64,000 nt of DNA from Spirulina major PCC 6313 (GTDB lineage Bacteria; Cyanobacteriota; Cyanobacteriia; Cyanobacteriales; Spirulinaceae), in NCBI RefSeq assembly GCF_001890765.1, contig NZ_KV878783.1, positions 579,625 to 643,624 of the forward strand. Direction: 5' to 3'. Below are positions 1 through 10,841 of this stretch, piece by piece. Under the pieces are notes generated by a model. The model had not been told where the DNA came from and searched no databases. It worked only from the letters and a program-made list of their open reading frames with translations. The translations under genes were made by a program, and so were the position numbers. Position 1 is the stretch's first letter. Every line of letters begins with the position of its first letter.

Positions 1-2407
1 TCCAACGATAGGTATTAGAAATATGACCAATCACTCCTTGATTTTCTGCACCAATTAAATCGGCGAGTTGATTTGCATCTTGGCCGTAGCGAACACTGAC
101 AATCCAATCCTGGCGACTTTCGAGCAGGCTGGAATTGTACTGTTCTAGATTGCTTGCTGTTGCCAGAGCTTCCTTTGCGCGATCGCTCAACTCTTCCCCA
201 GCGGGCAACGACAACACGGTGAAGTCTCGCGTCTCACCGATTTCACTTAACCCAGACTGATACTGCGTAATCGTTTTGACTTCATAGTTTCCGGCGGGAA
301 AGAGAGCATCCTGCTCAAACTTGAACCGGCCTGCTTCGTCAAAGTCAGTGATTTCTTGAACGACTTCCCAGTCACCACTGTGGCGGTTGCGTACCCAGAC
401 TGCAACGCTTTCGATGAGTTCAGGACTATCAGCGCGGCCAATGAGGCGAAAGTTTTCGGTGGGATTGAAGAAGCGATCGCTATAGGTATTAACCTGGCTA
501 TCTTGATCGATCAGGTCGAAAAATTCTTGGGCCTGGGGTTTGTGATCCCACCAGCTTAGGTTACTGTCGGCCAGGGTGGGGGCGGTGGTGGTTGCGCCGC
601 GAATTTGGAAGATGGCATCGTTAAAATCTCCGTCATACTTCGTGCCGTTGGGGTCGAGGTCTTCAAAACCGAAGGTGTGACCTTGGCCGGTGATATCCAC
701 CAGGGCGGGCTGATCGAAGGAGAAAATGGGTTTACCTTTGCCCTGTTGCAGATCGGCGATGGTGTAGCGCGGGGTGAGGAGGATGCCGAACTGTTGGCCG
801 GGGGTGAGTTCGAGGGTTTTGGGGCCGATATACTCTCCGGCGTTGAAGTCGTCGCGCAATTGACCGCTATATTTTGCGCCTTGGGTGCGATCGCTGATCA
901 CCGTCTGACCCAAATCAGACTCGCTCAACACACGCCGCGTGGCTTCGGCTTGAAACTCAGCGGTATGAGATTGACGAATATCCATCCCCTCCAAGCTGAA
1001 GAGTCCCATCTCAAACTGAAAGGCTCCACCGTCATAGAGATAGTCCAAGGAAAGATGGCCAGTTTCGCCGACGGTAAACACCCCATGGGGGAGTTCAGAG
1101 GTTGAGGGTTCAGAGGTTGAAAGTTCAAAGGGTGAAGGCTCAGAGGTTGAGCTTTCAGGGGTTGAGGGTTGAGGGTTTGGGGTTGAGCTTTCAGGGAGTG
1201 ACGGTTGAGGGGGTGAAGGCTCAGATATTGAGGGTTGAGGGGGTGAAGGCTCAGATATTGAGGGTTGAGGGGGTGAAGGCTCAGATGTTGACAGTTGAGG
1301 GGGTGAAGGCTCAGATGTTGACGGTTGAGGGGGGGCGAGTGGTTCAAGGCTGATCGGTGCGGGTTGAGGCGATCGCAAATCAGGGCTTGGATCGGTGTCG
1401 GCGGGGGGAACGATCGCATGATCCTCTCTCACACGATCCTCTAAAGGTGGGGTGAGGGTTGAATCAGACTTTGGAGCCGGTTGAACAGGGTTGGGGTCCA
1501 ATAGGGCGTTGAGATAATCTTGCACCTGTTGCGCGATCGCCTCTCCTGACGGGCCAGGTGCTGCAACGGTATTGAGGATTTCGTCGCCTGCGATCGCCTC
1601 GTCCAACGCTTCAACACTTTCGGCAGCGTCACCGATGGAAAGCTGCACACTAATCCGCTCCCCCCAAATTGTCTCTTGCCAGGTTTCCACATCCGGTAAA
1701 AGCGTGGCGATCGCCGTTGCCGTCGTGCTAGCACCGCTCACCGTAACGATCAGCGTATCCTGCTGATGATTGTCCCCCGTCGTCAGGCTCAACACGTGAC
1801 CCGCCCCGGTGATGTCGCCTAAAACCTGGGGCAAAAACGCAAAGATCGGTTCAAGCTCCGCATGTTGTGCCAAGTCAGCAATTTTGCCCCGTTGCGTCAT
1901 CATCAAGGTAAATTGTTCACCTTCAGGCAGGGTCGGGGCTTCGTTTTGAGGGTTGGGGGTTGGCGTATTAAAGGTGGGCGCGGTCAACTCATCCACAATG
2001 AGCAGATAGCCTAAGTCGGATTGGGACAGAATGCGGCGTGCGGCTTCTTGGATGAACGCTTGAGAATCGTGGGCAAACTGTTCCATCCCTCGCCAGTTGA
2101 ATAGGCCCAATTCAAAGGGGAATTCGCGCCCATCAAAGAGGGTTTGAACGGTGACGGATGCGGAGCCTTGAACGGTGAAAATTCCTGGGGGAGTGGGAGA
2201 TTTTTTCGCAGCGTTTTGGGTTGGAGCGGGAGAATCTGCGGAGGGGGCGAGGGGCACTGCTGCGGCGTTGAGCCATTGCTTCACCCAGGCTTCGTTATAG
2301 TCATCTTTTTTTTGCTCCCACGCGGGATTGTACGCATAGGTTGCTAGCCCTTCATCCCGATTATTTTTGCGATCGCCGAATAAACCCTGCAAATATTGTG
2401 CTAACAC
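1..2407 (-). CDS. Large DUF4114-repeat protein, N-terminal 802 residues, cut by left window edge
   Basis: An open frame runs from a GTG at 2407 to position 1 with no stop, so the gene is incomplete at its 3' end. Two related DUF4114-like units can be read. The first has the pattern FDGREFPFELGLFNWRGM and an ADLAQ...GDITGAGH block. The second has YDGGAFQFEMGLFSLEGM, then ADLQQ...VDITGQGHTFGFED and a final DFNDAIFQIRGA. A Pro/Ser/Glu linker of 10-residue repeats joins them. The family is mostly found in cyanobacterial exported or surface proteins. No signal peptide is obvious, so export is inferred. A TGA lies four codons upstream in frame, which leaves GTG as the only good start. Function unknown. 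Confidence 0.8.
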   Translation of the reverse strand, partial: MLAQYLQGLFGDRKNNRDEGLATYAYNPAWEQKKDDYNEAWVKQWLNAAAVPLAPSADSPAPTQNAAKKSPTPPGIFTVQGSASVTVQTLFDGREFPFELGLFNWRGMEQFAHDSQAFIQEAARRILSQSDLGYLLIVDELTAPTFNTPTPNPQNEAPTLPEGEQFTLMMTQRGKIADLAQHAELEPIFAFLPQVLGDITGAGHVLSLTTGDNHQQDTLIVTVSGASTTATAIATLLPDVETWQETIWGERISVQLSIGDAAESVEALDEAIAGDEILNTVAAPGPSGEAIAQQVQDYLNALLDPNPVQPAPKSDSTLTPPLEDRVREDHAIVPPADTDPSPDLRSPQPAPISLEPLAPPQPSTSEPSPPQLSTSEPSPPQPSISEPSPPQPSISEPSPPQPSLPESSTPNPQPSTPESSTSEPSPFELSTSEPSTSELPHGVFTVGETGHLSLDYLYDGGAFQFEMGLFSLEGMDIRQSHTAEFQAEATRRVLSESDLGQTVISDRTQGAKYSGQLRDDFNAGEYIGPKTLELTPGQQFGILLTPRYTIADLQQGKGKPIFSFDQPALVDITGQGHTFGFEDLDPNGTKYDGDFNDAIFQIRGATTTAPTLADSNLSWWDHKPQAQEFFDLIDQDSQVNTYSDRFFNPTENFRLIGRADSPELIESVAVWVRNRHSGDWEVVQEITDFDEAGRFKFEQDALFPAGNYEVKTITQYQSGLSEIGETRDFTVLSLPAGEELSDRAKEALATASNLEQYNSSLLESRQDWIVSVRYGQDANQLADLIGAENQGVIGHISNTYRW
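1201..1330 (-). repeat. 30-bp in-frame tandem repeat coding the linker
   Basis: Four full copies and a partial fifth of a 30-bp unit start at 1201, 1231, 1261, 1291 and 1321. On the minus strand they encode the decapeptide SEPSPPQPSI, or the T-ending variant. Degenerate copies continue to about 1130. The unit length keeps the frame open, so copy-number change would only alter the length of the linker between the two DUF4114 units. Confidence 0.85.
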
Positions 2408-2773
2408 GATGCACCTTCAACTAACAGTAAACGTTAGATAACTGTTAAGCCAAGATAGATAAAATCCCAGCCGATGATTTAACAGTAGCAACGAAACTCC
2501 GTTCAAACTATCAAGATTTAGTAAAAAAAACGGACGCGATCGCCTTCTGTTTATAAAGCTAGGATGAATTCTTTACCAATGTTCAAACACAACATAAATT
2601 TTGCATCTTTCGTAGTATGTATAGGAAGCTGAGATCATTTTTATGCAGGGTGAAAAAATTTTCACATCACCCACCGGCAACAAGGGGCTGAAGCCCCTTG
2701 CCTTCCCACCGCGTCTCTGAAGATGTAGAGCCAGATGACACTGTGCAAATAATCTCTTAGAGTTACCGTTTGG
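2408..2773. other. Intergenic region with three TAACAGT sites and a hairpin
   Basis: This is the 5' region of the DUF4114 gene and the 3' region of pgm. TAACAGT or its complement occurs at 2422-2428, 2441-2447 and 2480-2486, just upstream of the GTG start, which makes a candidate operator (inference only). A perfect 9-bp hairpin, CAAGGGGCT/AGCCCCTTG, lies at 2681-2700. It belongs to a small intergenic palindrome family seen again near 32.4 and 61.46 kb. No small gene was recognised. Confidence 0.35.
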
Positions 2774-4435
<1,662 letters not shown>

Positions 4436-4470
4436 TTATATCGCCATTGGGTCGCTTTGCCTAGCAACGT

Positions 4471-5421
4471 TCACCCACGCTCGTAGGAATAGATATCGCC
4501 CTGTTGGGGAATGAGGGCGGTGGAGGTGTCGGAGAGGGTTTGGAGGTCGGCGGCGGCGATGTCCCGGTCGAGGGCTTCCATGTTTTGCTGAATTTGGGGC
4601 CGGTGGGTTGTCAGGCCGGTGATGATTTGTCCTACGCCGGGTTGATGGTGGAGCCAGTTCAGGGCGACTTGGGCGACGCTGAGGCCGTAGGATTTGCCAA
4701 TTTTTGCCATGACTTGGAGGAGTTGATGCACCCCCGACCAGCCGCCGTGGTGATCGATCATGGTGTTGTAGTAGAAGCTGCGGGCGTGGTCGAATTCTTG
4801 GCTGAGGTGGGGGACGTGGACAAATTTATCGGATAAAAACCCGCCGGCGATCGCACCGTAGGGAAGCAGGGTAATACCGCGATCTAAGCAGAGGGCTTGC
4901 ATCGTGTTTTCGACGCGGCGATCGATAAGGCTGTATTGAACTTGGTGGGTGCTGATCGGGGCATATTCCAGAGCCTGCTTGAGCATGGGGGTGGTGAAGT
5001 TGGTAACGCCAAGCTGCCGAATTTTGCCCCGGTCGTGGAGGGTGCGGAGGGTGTCCCAGAGGGGGGCGAAGTCGAGGCTGGGGCTGTGCCAATGGACTTG
5101 GACGTTGTCGAGAGAGTCCCGATGGAGGTTGCGCAGGGAGTTGTCGAGTTTGTGTTGAATCTGTTGGGCGGTGGGGATTTCGCGGAAAAACACCATTTTG
5201 GTGAAGATTTTGGTGTCGGTGCGGCCTTTGAGAAATTGGCCGAGCAGTTTTTCGCTGCGGCCATAGATGTCGGCGGTGTCGAAGGTGTTAACACCCCAGG
5301 CGAGATAGGTATCGATGACGCGCTCTACTTCATCAAGGGGAAGGGATGTCCAACTGCGATCATCAAGTTGCCAACATCCGAGGATGAAGCTGTGTTGTCG
5401 TCGAGTTTGGGGGGTGGACAT
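4471..5421 (-). CDS. Aldo/keto reductase
   Basis: A 316-residue NAD(P)H-dependent oxidoreductase of the aldo/keto reductase (TIM-barrel) superfamily. The early block NTFDTADIYGRSEKLLGQFL carries the catalytic Asp and Tyr. FTKMVF gives the Lys strand and VQVHWHSPS the His region. The C-terminal VAQVALNWLHHQPGVGQIITG is the cofactor-binding helix. The protein lacks the ferredoxin extension of the other aldo/keto reductase in this window. The substrate cannot be inferred. It lies 62 bp upstream of pgm on the same strand but no operon can be demonstrated. Confidence 0.88.
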   Translation of the reverse strand: MSTPQTRRQHSFILGCWQLDDRSWTSLPLDEVERVIDTYLAWGVNTFDTADIYGRSEKLLGQFLKGRTDTKIFTKMVFFREIPTAQQIQHKLDNSLRNLHRDSLDNVQVHWHSPSLDFAPLWDTLRTLHDRGKIRQLGVTNFTTPMLKQALEYAPISTHQVQYSLIDRRVENTMQALCLDRGITLLPYGAIAGGFLSDKFVHVPHLSQEFDHARSFYYNTMIDHHGGWSGVHQLLQVMAKIGKSYGLSVAQVALNWLHHQPGVGQIITGLTTHRPQIQQNMEALDRDIAAADLQTLSDTSTALIPQQGDIYSYERG

Positions 5422-5464
5422 GGGAAACCAAGAAAGATGTTTTCAGTGAGTGGGGGTTGCGAGT

Positions 5465-5878
5465 TTAGAGGGGGGTGAAGAGATCGAGGGGGAGGTGGCC
5501 GTAGGTGCCGTTGATCTGATCGTCTTCGGCTTGGCAGGAGACGAGCACGCCGCGATAGCTGCCGGTGTATTGGTCGGTGTAGTGTTTGAGGGTGGCGGTG
5601 CTGAATTTGATGTAGGCGGGGTCGGGGGAGGGGTCGGCGATCGCATCCACATCAAAGGGCACATCATACCCACAGGCGCGTAAATAACTCGCGAGCACCT
5701 GATAGCCCTGTTTTTGATTGTCGGCACAGATCCCGAAGTTTTCCGATTCTGCTTCGGCCACGATCTGCCGGAGGGCGGCCTGGAGAGCTTGACGGTCAGC
5801 CTCGGAGGTGGGGAGTTTCGGTTCAATACAACTGTAAGACTCTAGGAGTTGTCGGGCTGCGGTGAGCGACGGGGACAT
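5465..5878 (-). CDS. DUF1824 family protein
   Basis: A 137-residue soluble protein that I recognise as the cyanobacterial DUF1824 family. The pattern includes AARQLLESYSCIEP at the N-terminus and a C-terminal half with YIKFSTATLKHYTDQYTG and GVLVSCQAEDDQINGTYGHL. No catalytic motif, signal peptide or membrane segment is visible. The ATG at 5878 is chosen over a start five codons upstream because MSPSLTAARQLL is the usual opening. It lies 43 bp upstream of the aldo/keto reductase on the same strand, so co-transcription is possible. Function unknown. Confidence 0.8.
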   Translation of the reverse strand: MSPSLTAARQLLESYSCIEPKLPTSEADRQALQAALRQIVAEAESENFGICADNQKQGYQVLASYLRACGYDVPFDVDAIADPSPDPAYIKFSTATLKHYTDQYTGSYRGVLVSCQAEDDQINGTYGHLPLDLFTPL

Positions 5879-6142
5879 AGCGATCGGGTACAAAGGGAGA
5901 TTAACTCAACAGCATACAATACCCCTTCGACGTTCTGGGCGATCGCCGCTGATTTTTCCGGGGCTGATCGCGGGATTTTTGCCGTGATGGGGGGCGATCG
6001 CCCCCCATCAAACAGGCTCAAATTTCCCTAGGGCTGTCGTTCGCTTCGGAACAAAGCCGATAGGATGTTAAATGTTAAGTTATTCATCCGCCGATGGAAG
6101 CCCATTGCGGTATTCTGCCGGAAAATCTTGTCATTATCTGTT

Positions 6143-7126
6143 ATGGATTTAATTACGCTACAACAAACCCTTAATAATGGCTCCTTTGCCGTTTTACTCA
6201 TCACCCTACTGCTGTATTGGTCGGGGGCCGCCTTCCCGAATATTCCCTATCTCAGCAGCTTAGGCACGGCGGGCATGGCCAGTGCCAATCTAGCGATCGC
6301 CGTCCTCCTGGGGGCCCGGTGGATCGACGCAGGCTATTTTCCCCTCAGCAACTTATACGAATCCCTCTTTTTCCTCGCCTGGGGTGTGACCACCATGCAC
6401 CTCGTCGCCGAAGCGATGACGCGATCGCGCCTCGTGGGTGTCTTCACCGCCCCCCTCGCCATGGGGATCACCGCCTTCGCCGCCCTCACCCTCCCGGCGG
6501 AAATGCAGCAGGCGGAACCCCTCGTCCCCGCCCTCAAATCCAACTGGCTGATGATGCACGTCAGTGTGATGATGCTCAGTTACGCCACCTTGATGGTGGG
6601 GGCAGTGCTCGCGATCGCCTTCTTGATTGTCACCGCTGGCCAAGCCATCACCCTCACCGGTAGTTCCTACGGCGGCGGCAGCGATCGGCTCCAGCGCCCC
6701 ACCGCCACCCCCCTGCAATTCGACAGCACCCCCACCCTCAGCGGCAGCACCACCGCCACCCTCCCCAAACTCGAAACCCCCACCACCCTCCTCTCCCCCC
6801 AACGCCTCACCCTCGCCGCCACCCTCGACAACCTCAGCTACCGGATCATCGGCCTCGGCTTTCCCCTCCTGACCATCGGCATCATTGCCGGAGCCGTTTG
6901 GGCCAACGAAGCCTGGGGTTCCTACTGGAGTTGGGACCCGAAAGAAACTTGGGCCTTCATTACCTGGCTCGTTTTCGCCGCCTATCTCCACGCCCGGATC
7001 ACACGCGGTTGGCAAGGTCGTAAACCCGCCATTCTCGCCGCCAGTGGCTTCGTTGTCGTGTGGATTTGCTATCTTGGGGTGAATTTGCTAGGAAAAGGGT
7101 TGCATTCCTACGGATGGTTTTTCTAG
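6143..7126 (+). CDS. ccsA: Cytochrome c maturation protein CcsA (ResC/CcsB type)
   Basis: A multi-pass thylakoid or plasma-membrane protein of 327 residues in System II cytochrome c biogenesis. It presents heme for covalent attachment to apocytochromes on the lumen/periplasmic side. The diagnostic WWD-type motif appears as [15 protein letters not shown], followed by the conserved histidine segment [10 protein letters not shown] and the C-terminal [17 protein letters not shown] low-complexity Pro/Thr loop near residues 170-225 is probably exposed. I chose the ATG at 6143 because [10 protein letters not shown] matches the usual start; the upstream extension to 6065 is charged and unlikely. The partner Ccs1 gene is not in this window. 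Confidence 0.92.
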   Translation: MDLITLQQTLNNGSFAVLLITLLLYWSGAAFPNIPYLSSLGTAGMASANLAIAVLLGARWIDAGYFPLSNLYESLFFLAWGVTTMHLVAEAMTRSRLVGVFTAPLAMGITAFAALTLPAEMQQAEPLVPALKSNWLMMHVSVMMLSYATLMVGAVLAIAFLIVTAGQAITLTGSSYGGGSDRLQRPTATPLQFDSTPTLSGSTTATLPKLETPTTLLSPQRLTLAATLDNLSYRIIGLGFPLLTIGIIAGAVWANEAWGSYWSWDPKETWAFITWLVFAAYLHARITRGWQGRKPAILAASGFVVVWICYLGVNLLGKGLHSYGWFF

Positions 7127-7261
7127 GGTGAGAAAAAAATTCCCGTCACTTTTACCGCAGACGGAGACTTTCACCCTAAACTTTTAGTGTCATTTAAGAC
7201 CCGCCCTGTCCCCATCCGGCAGGTTAACGAAAACACGCTTAACCAGTGGAGTAAGAGAACT

Positions 7262-8488
7262 GTGGAAAATCGCTTTGAACCCCTTGACGGTGATGAGGTG
7301 CTGTCGGTTGATGAATCTGCCCAAATTTTTATTGGACATCGGACGTTCCGCGTCAGCGAAATCGCAACAGCATTGAAAACCCAACTCTTGGAATATGGAC
7401 TAGGAGGCATCACCGTCGAAAAAGAAGGATGGTTCAATCCAGAAGGGATTTCCTGCGAAGCCTTAAAGTTTGGGGCGAATCGCTGGCTCAAAGGTAGGGT
7501 GAAAATCAGTATTGACTTTTGCCCGGACGACATTCAAACCCTTTCCCCGAAACCTCCATCCCCAGCGCCCACCCCGGCTGCCCCCTCGCCCCCTGTGAGC
7601 ACACCGCCTGTCTTCCCAGAGGATGAGTTAGTCACGGCTATTCCTGACCCCAGCCCGGTGCTCGAACCGAATCCCGTTGAGGCTCCACCGGCACCCGTGG
7701 CGGAGGAGCTTGAGAGCAGCAGTGATGAGTTCGACCTCACCGCTGAGGATGATCTCTTTGCCCCGACGCTGGATGCACCGGACGACATCGAGGAGGAGCT
7801 TGATTTTGGTGAATCCCTCGATCTAGATGATTCCGGGGATGTGGAACAAGCGGCCGCCGAATTTTGGTCCGATGATGACGATGATGATGATTTTGCCGCG
7901 AGTCCGGCGGCAGCCTCGGATGAGGATGATTTCTTTGGGAGTGAGTTGGATGACGATGAAGCGGCAATGGAAGCGATCGCCGCCCCCGCACCCCCTGTGA
8001 CCGATGATGATGACGATGAAGAGGATGTTTTTGGCGAGTTAGCGGATGATGAAGACGATATCTTCGGGGACGATGATGAGGCCGATGCCCTCGTTGATGA
8101 TGTCTTTGCCGATGCGCCGGTGGATCTCGACAGTGATGACGATGATGACGAGTTTGACCTGAGCGGGGATTTGTTTAATGAGGAGGAGACGACGGCGGAT
8201 GATGAAGATGACCCCTTTGGTGAGTTAGGCAATGATGACAGTTTGTTTGATGTGTCTGACGAGGATGAGCTAGAACCTAGCCCTGCGGTTGCTGCGGCCT
8301 CGGAGGATATTGTGCTTGAAGATGCTGATGATATTTTTGGCGATGATGATACCGATTGGGGGCTGTCTGGGGATGACGAGGATGATCTCGACTTTGGGGA
8401 TCTAGATACCGCCAACAGTTCGGAGGCATCGGGTCAAGAGGATGATGTGATTGCGGATATTTGGCAGGATATCGACGAGTTGAGCTAG
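7262..8488 (+). CDS. KGK-domain protein with very acidic tail
   Basis: The first ~90 residues resemble the cyanobacterial KGK domain: FEPLDGDEVLSVDE near the start, a central GWFNPEGISCEAL, and the namesake region as WLKGRVKISIDF. A proline-rich spacer follows. Then come some 280 residues dominated by Asp and Glu with repeated DDIFGDDD / DDDFA patches, which are probably disordered. The function of KGK domains is not established. The GTG at 7262 (408 aa) is preferred because it begins just before the domain; an in-frame GTG at 7187 would add 25 residues. The stop is one base before tilS, so the two genes are probably co-transcribed. Confidence 0.7.
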   Translation: MENRFEPLDGDEVLSVDESAQIFIGHRTFRVSEIATALKTQLLEYGLGGITVEKEGWFNPEGISCEALKFGANRWLKGRVKISIDFCPDDIQTLSPKPPSPAPTPAAPSPPVSTPPVFPEDELVTAIPDPSPVLEPNPVEAPPAPVAEELESSSDEFDLTAEDDLFAPTLDAPDDIEEELDFGESLDLDDSGDVEQAAAEFWSDDDDDDDFAASPAAASDEDDFFGSELDDDEAAMEAIAAPAPPVTDDDDDEEDVFGELADDEDDIFGDDDEADALVDDVFADAPVDLDSDDDDDEFDLSGDLFNEEETTADDEDDPFGELGNDDSLFDVSDEDELEPSPAVAAASEDIVLEDADDIFGDDDTDWGLSGDDEDDLDFGDLDTANSSEASGQEDDVIADIWQDIDELS

Positions 8489-8489
8489 G

Positions 8490-9461
8490 GTGTGGAGCGA
8501 TCTTCATAGTCGAGTTCATCAGGTCATTCGTCAGCGATCGCTGATTCCCCCCCACACTCGCCTCCTTTTGGCTGTGTCCGGGGGTCAAGATTCCCTCTGT
8601 TTACTGCGGTTGGGGCTGGATCTACAGTCCCGTTGGGGTTGGTCGCTGGCGGTGGCCCATTGTGACCACGGCTGGGCGACGGATGCGGGGATTGCTGACC
8701 ATGTGGCGGCGATCGCCTCTGGGTATAATCTGCCCATCTATCACGCCACAGCGGAGAATCTGCCCGAAACCGAAGCCGCCGCCCGCCATTGGCGCTATGC
8801 TGCCCTCACCGCATTAGCCGAAGCGCATCACTATCCCTACGTCCTCACGGGCCACACCCAAAGCGATCGCGCTGAAACCACCCTCTATCACCTCATTCGC
8901 GGCGCGGGAACCGATGGCCTGCGATCGCTCCCCTGGCAGCGTCCCCTCAGCCCCACCGTCACCCTTGTGCGCCCCCTCCTCACCGTCACCCGCACCGAAA
9001 CCGCCCAATTTTGCCACACCCACCACCTCCCCATCTGGCATGATGTGGCCAATGAAAATCTTGCCTATGCCCGCAATCGCCTCCGCCACGAAATCATCCC
9101 CCAGTTAAAAACCCACTTCAACCCCCAGATCGAGCAGGCGATCGCCCACACCGCCGAACTCCTCCACGCTGAGGTAGACTACCTCGAAGCGCAAGCCCGC
9201 CAACTTTATCATCAGACCTATCACCCCGACCCGCCCCGCCTCCATCGTCCCACCCTCAACGAGCATCATCTCGCCCTTCAACGGCGCGTCATCCGGCAGT
9301 TTCTCGCCCATCATTTACCCCACGCCTCCACCTTTGCCCAGATTGAGCAGGTGCAAGCCCTCCTCACCGCCCCCAACGGCAGCCGTAGCAGCACGTTACC
9401 GGGGCAATGGTGGGCCATTGTCGATCGCCCCTGGCTACTGTTGCAGCGGGTTGATTCATAA
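8490..9461 (+). CDS. tilS: tRNA(Ile)-lysidine synthase
   Basis: This 323-residue PP-loop ATPase converts C34 of the CAU-anticodon tRNA-Ile to lysidine so that it decodes AUA. The ATP pyrophosphatase loop is AVSGGQDSLCLL near residue 30. The family landmarks HCDHGW, LTGHTQSDRAETTLYHLIRGAGTDGL (split here into HTQSDRAETTL and RGAGTDGL) and RNRLRHEIIPQL follow. It is the short cyanobacterial form without a long C-terminal tRNA-binding extension. The start is GTG, one base after the KGK gene stop, suggesting translational coupling. Confidence 0.93.
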   Translation: MWSDLHSRVHQVIRQRSLIPPHTRLLLAVSGGQDSLCLLRLGLDLQSRWGWSLAVAHCDHGWATDAGIADHVAAIASGYNLPIYHATAENLPETEAAARHWRYAALTALAEAHHYPYVLTGHTQSDRAETTLYHLIRGAGTDGLRSLPWQRPLSPTVTLVRPLLTVTRTETAQFCHTHHLPIWHDVANENLAYARNRLRHEIIPQLKTHFNPQIEQAIAHTAELLHAEVDYLEAQARQLYHQTYHPDPPRLHRPTLNEHHLALQRRVIRQFLAHHLPHASTFAQIEQVQALLTAPNGSRSSTLPGQWWAIVDRPWLLLQRVDS

Positions 9462-9487
9462 ACCACAGCGCACCACTTAAACTCAAT

Positions 9488-10549
9488 CTACTTCACGGCT
9501 TCACCTTCGTAATAGTCGTGGCTGAGGTAGGGGGCGGGGACGAGTTCGCCGGTCAGGTCGCCGATTTGTACCGTTAACCCTGCGCCGCCGGCCTTGGTGC
9601 GCACATAACCCAGTGCGATCGCCCCGCCCTCCGTCGCGATCGCACTCGTTACCCGTCCCACCTTTTCCCCCGCCACCAAAATCGGGGTCTCTGCCGCCAC
9701 CGGGCCGGGCAGGTTAATCTGCCAGAGCCGCTGTTTCACACCCTGATAGGTGTTTAAACGGGCGATCGTCTCCTGACCGATGTAGCAGCCCTTCGTGAAG
9801 GACACCGCCCGCCATAACCCGGCTTCGAGGGGGTTGTAATCGTCGGTGAGTTCCGTACCGGGTTGGGGGCGACCTTGGCGAATCCGGAGGGTCTGCCAGA
9901 GACGATCGCCCATCGGCACTGCCCCCGCAGCGGTCAGTTGATCCCACAGATCCGCCGCCTCAGCAACCGGAACCCACAGGGTATAGCCCGGTAGATCAAG
10001 ACCCGTGCTCTTCACCAGGCGCAGGCTGAAATCGGATAGCGCGATCGTGCGGTGACGGTAGGGAGTCGCCGGATCGGAGTCACCCACGAAATCGGCGAGG
10101 ACGGTTTCAGCGTTTGGCCCCATCAGGGTCAAAAGAGCATAATCAGCGGAAACATCGGCGATCGCCACCCGATCCATCGGGAAAATATACCGATCCATCC
10201 ACTGGGCTAGGGGCTGTCCTTGGCCGGGGGACAGTTCGAGCCACAGCCCCGTTTCCGTACAGAGCACCGTGGCGAGATCGAGGGTGCGAGCAGTGGCATT
10301 GACAAACACCGTTTCGCACCCTTGGCCGGGCTGGAGAGCAGCGATCGCATTCGTCGTTTGGTTGTGGAGAAATTGTTTCGCATCCTCGCCGGTAATCTGG
10401 AGCTTGTCCCAATGGGTGCGATCGCAAATCACCGCCCCCGTCTCTAGGGCAGCCTGAGCCGCTGCCTCGTTGCCAAAACTCCAGGGAACCGGGCTTACCT
10501 CATCAAACTGCGCTCCCGCAGCAACGAGGCGATCGTGCAGTGTCGTCAT
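9488..10549 (-). CDS. ygfZ: Folate-binding YgfZ/GcvT-like protein
   Basis: A 353-residue tetrahydrofolate-dependent protein of the GcvT superfamily. Its YgfZ branch supports assembly or repair of iron-sulfur enzymes. The diagnostic signature K-G-C-Y-I-G-Q-E appears in FTKGCYIGQETIARL. The N-terminal half carries the folate-binding fold, with DRTHWDKLQITGEDAKQFLHN at the usual place. It lacks the features expected of the true glycine-cleavage T protein, and no gcvH or gcvP lies nearby. It is convergent with tilS, with 26 bp between the stops. Confidence 0.88.
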   Translation of the reverse strand: MTTLHDRLVAAGAQFDEVSPVPWSFGNEAAAQAALETGAVICDRTHWDKLQITGEDAKQFLHNQTTNAIAALQPGQGCETVFVNATARTLDLATVLCTETGLWLELSPGQGQPLAQWMDRYIFPMDRVAIADVSADYALLTLMGPNAETVLADFVGDSDPATPYRHRTIALSDFSLRLVKSTGLDLPGYTLWVPVAEAADLWDQLTAAGAVPMGDRLWQTLRIRQGRPQPGTELTDDYNPLEAGLWRAVSFTKGCYIGQETIARLNTYQGVKQRLWQINLPGPVAAETPILVAGEKVGRVTSAIATEGGAIALGYVRTKAGGAGLTVQIGDLTGELVPAPYLSHDYYEGEAVK

Positions 10550-10604
10550 AGTCTTGTCCTAAAAAGATCACATCACCCTTTAGGATCGCACGAAAAATTC
10601 CCAA

Positions 10605-10631
10605 CAAAAAAGAGAGCCACCGTGGCGGCTC
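10605..10631 (-). terminator. Rho-independent terminator-like hairpin
   Basis: The stem GAGCCACC/GGCGGCTC at 10614-10631 has one mismatch. Read on the minus strand it is followed by TCTTTTTTG. It would end a minus-strand transcript starting in the dnaN upstream region. Confidence 0.6.
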
Positions 10632-10735
10632 CCCCAATCATCAGGGTGCATCTATAGTTCACACTATAGCACCCCAAAAGAGGGGTGTCACCCCTCACCC
10701 CAAAAAATAAAATAAAAAATTCCTGCTAAATCGCT
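10605..10735 (-). ncRNA. Candidate small RNA: three hairpins ending in a terminator
   Basis: On the minus strand between dnaN and ygfZ, three hairpins follow one another. The first is AGGGGTG-A-CACCCCT around 10680-10696. The second pairs GGTGC-TATAG with CTATA-GATGCACC around 10646-10675. The third is a GC-rich stem followed by six Us. No coding gene on this strand could need this terminator: ygfZ starts 55 bp further on and dnaN runs the other way. A weak promoter-like TTGAAT sits near 10760. It matches no RNA family I know, so it is a candidate only; ygfZ leader attenuation is the alternative. Confidence 0.4.
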
Positions 10736-10841
10736 GTATGCCTCACTGGGTAAACAATTCAAGGCTGATCAAAAAATCCCTTGATTCCCACGTCTGACAC
10801 AATGGGAATTCCGATTTGAAATTTTGAGTGATTCCGTTGCC

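Noticed and set aside
7534..8415. Serine-rich 293-aa minus-strand frame
   Set aside because: It is the antisense shadow of the Asp/Glu-rich KGK tail (GAT/GAC codons read as serine codons on the other strand).
10824..10841. dnaN start at 10824
   Set aside because: MKLVCSQSDLNSNLSLVSRA at 10842 is the family-typical start; the six extra codons have no support.
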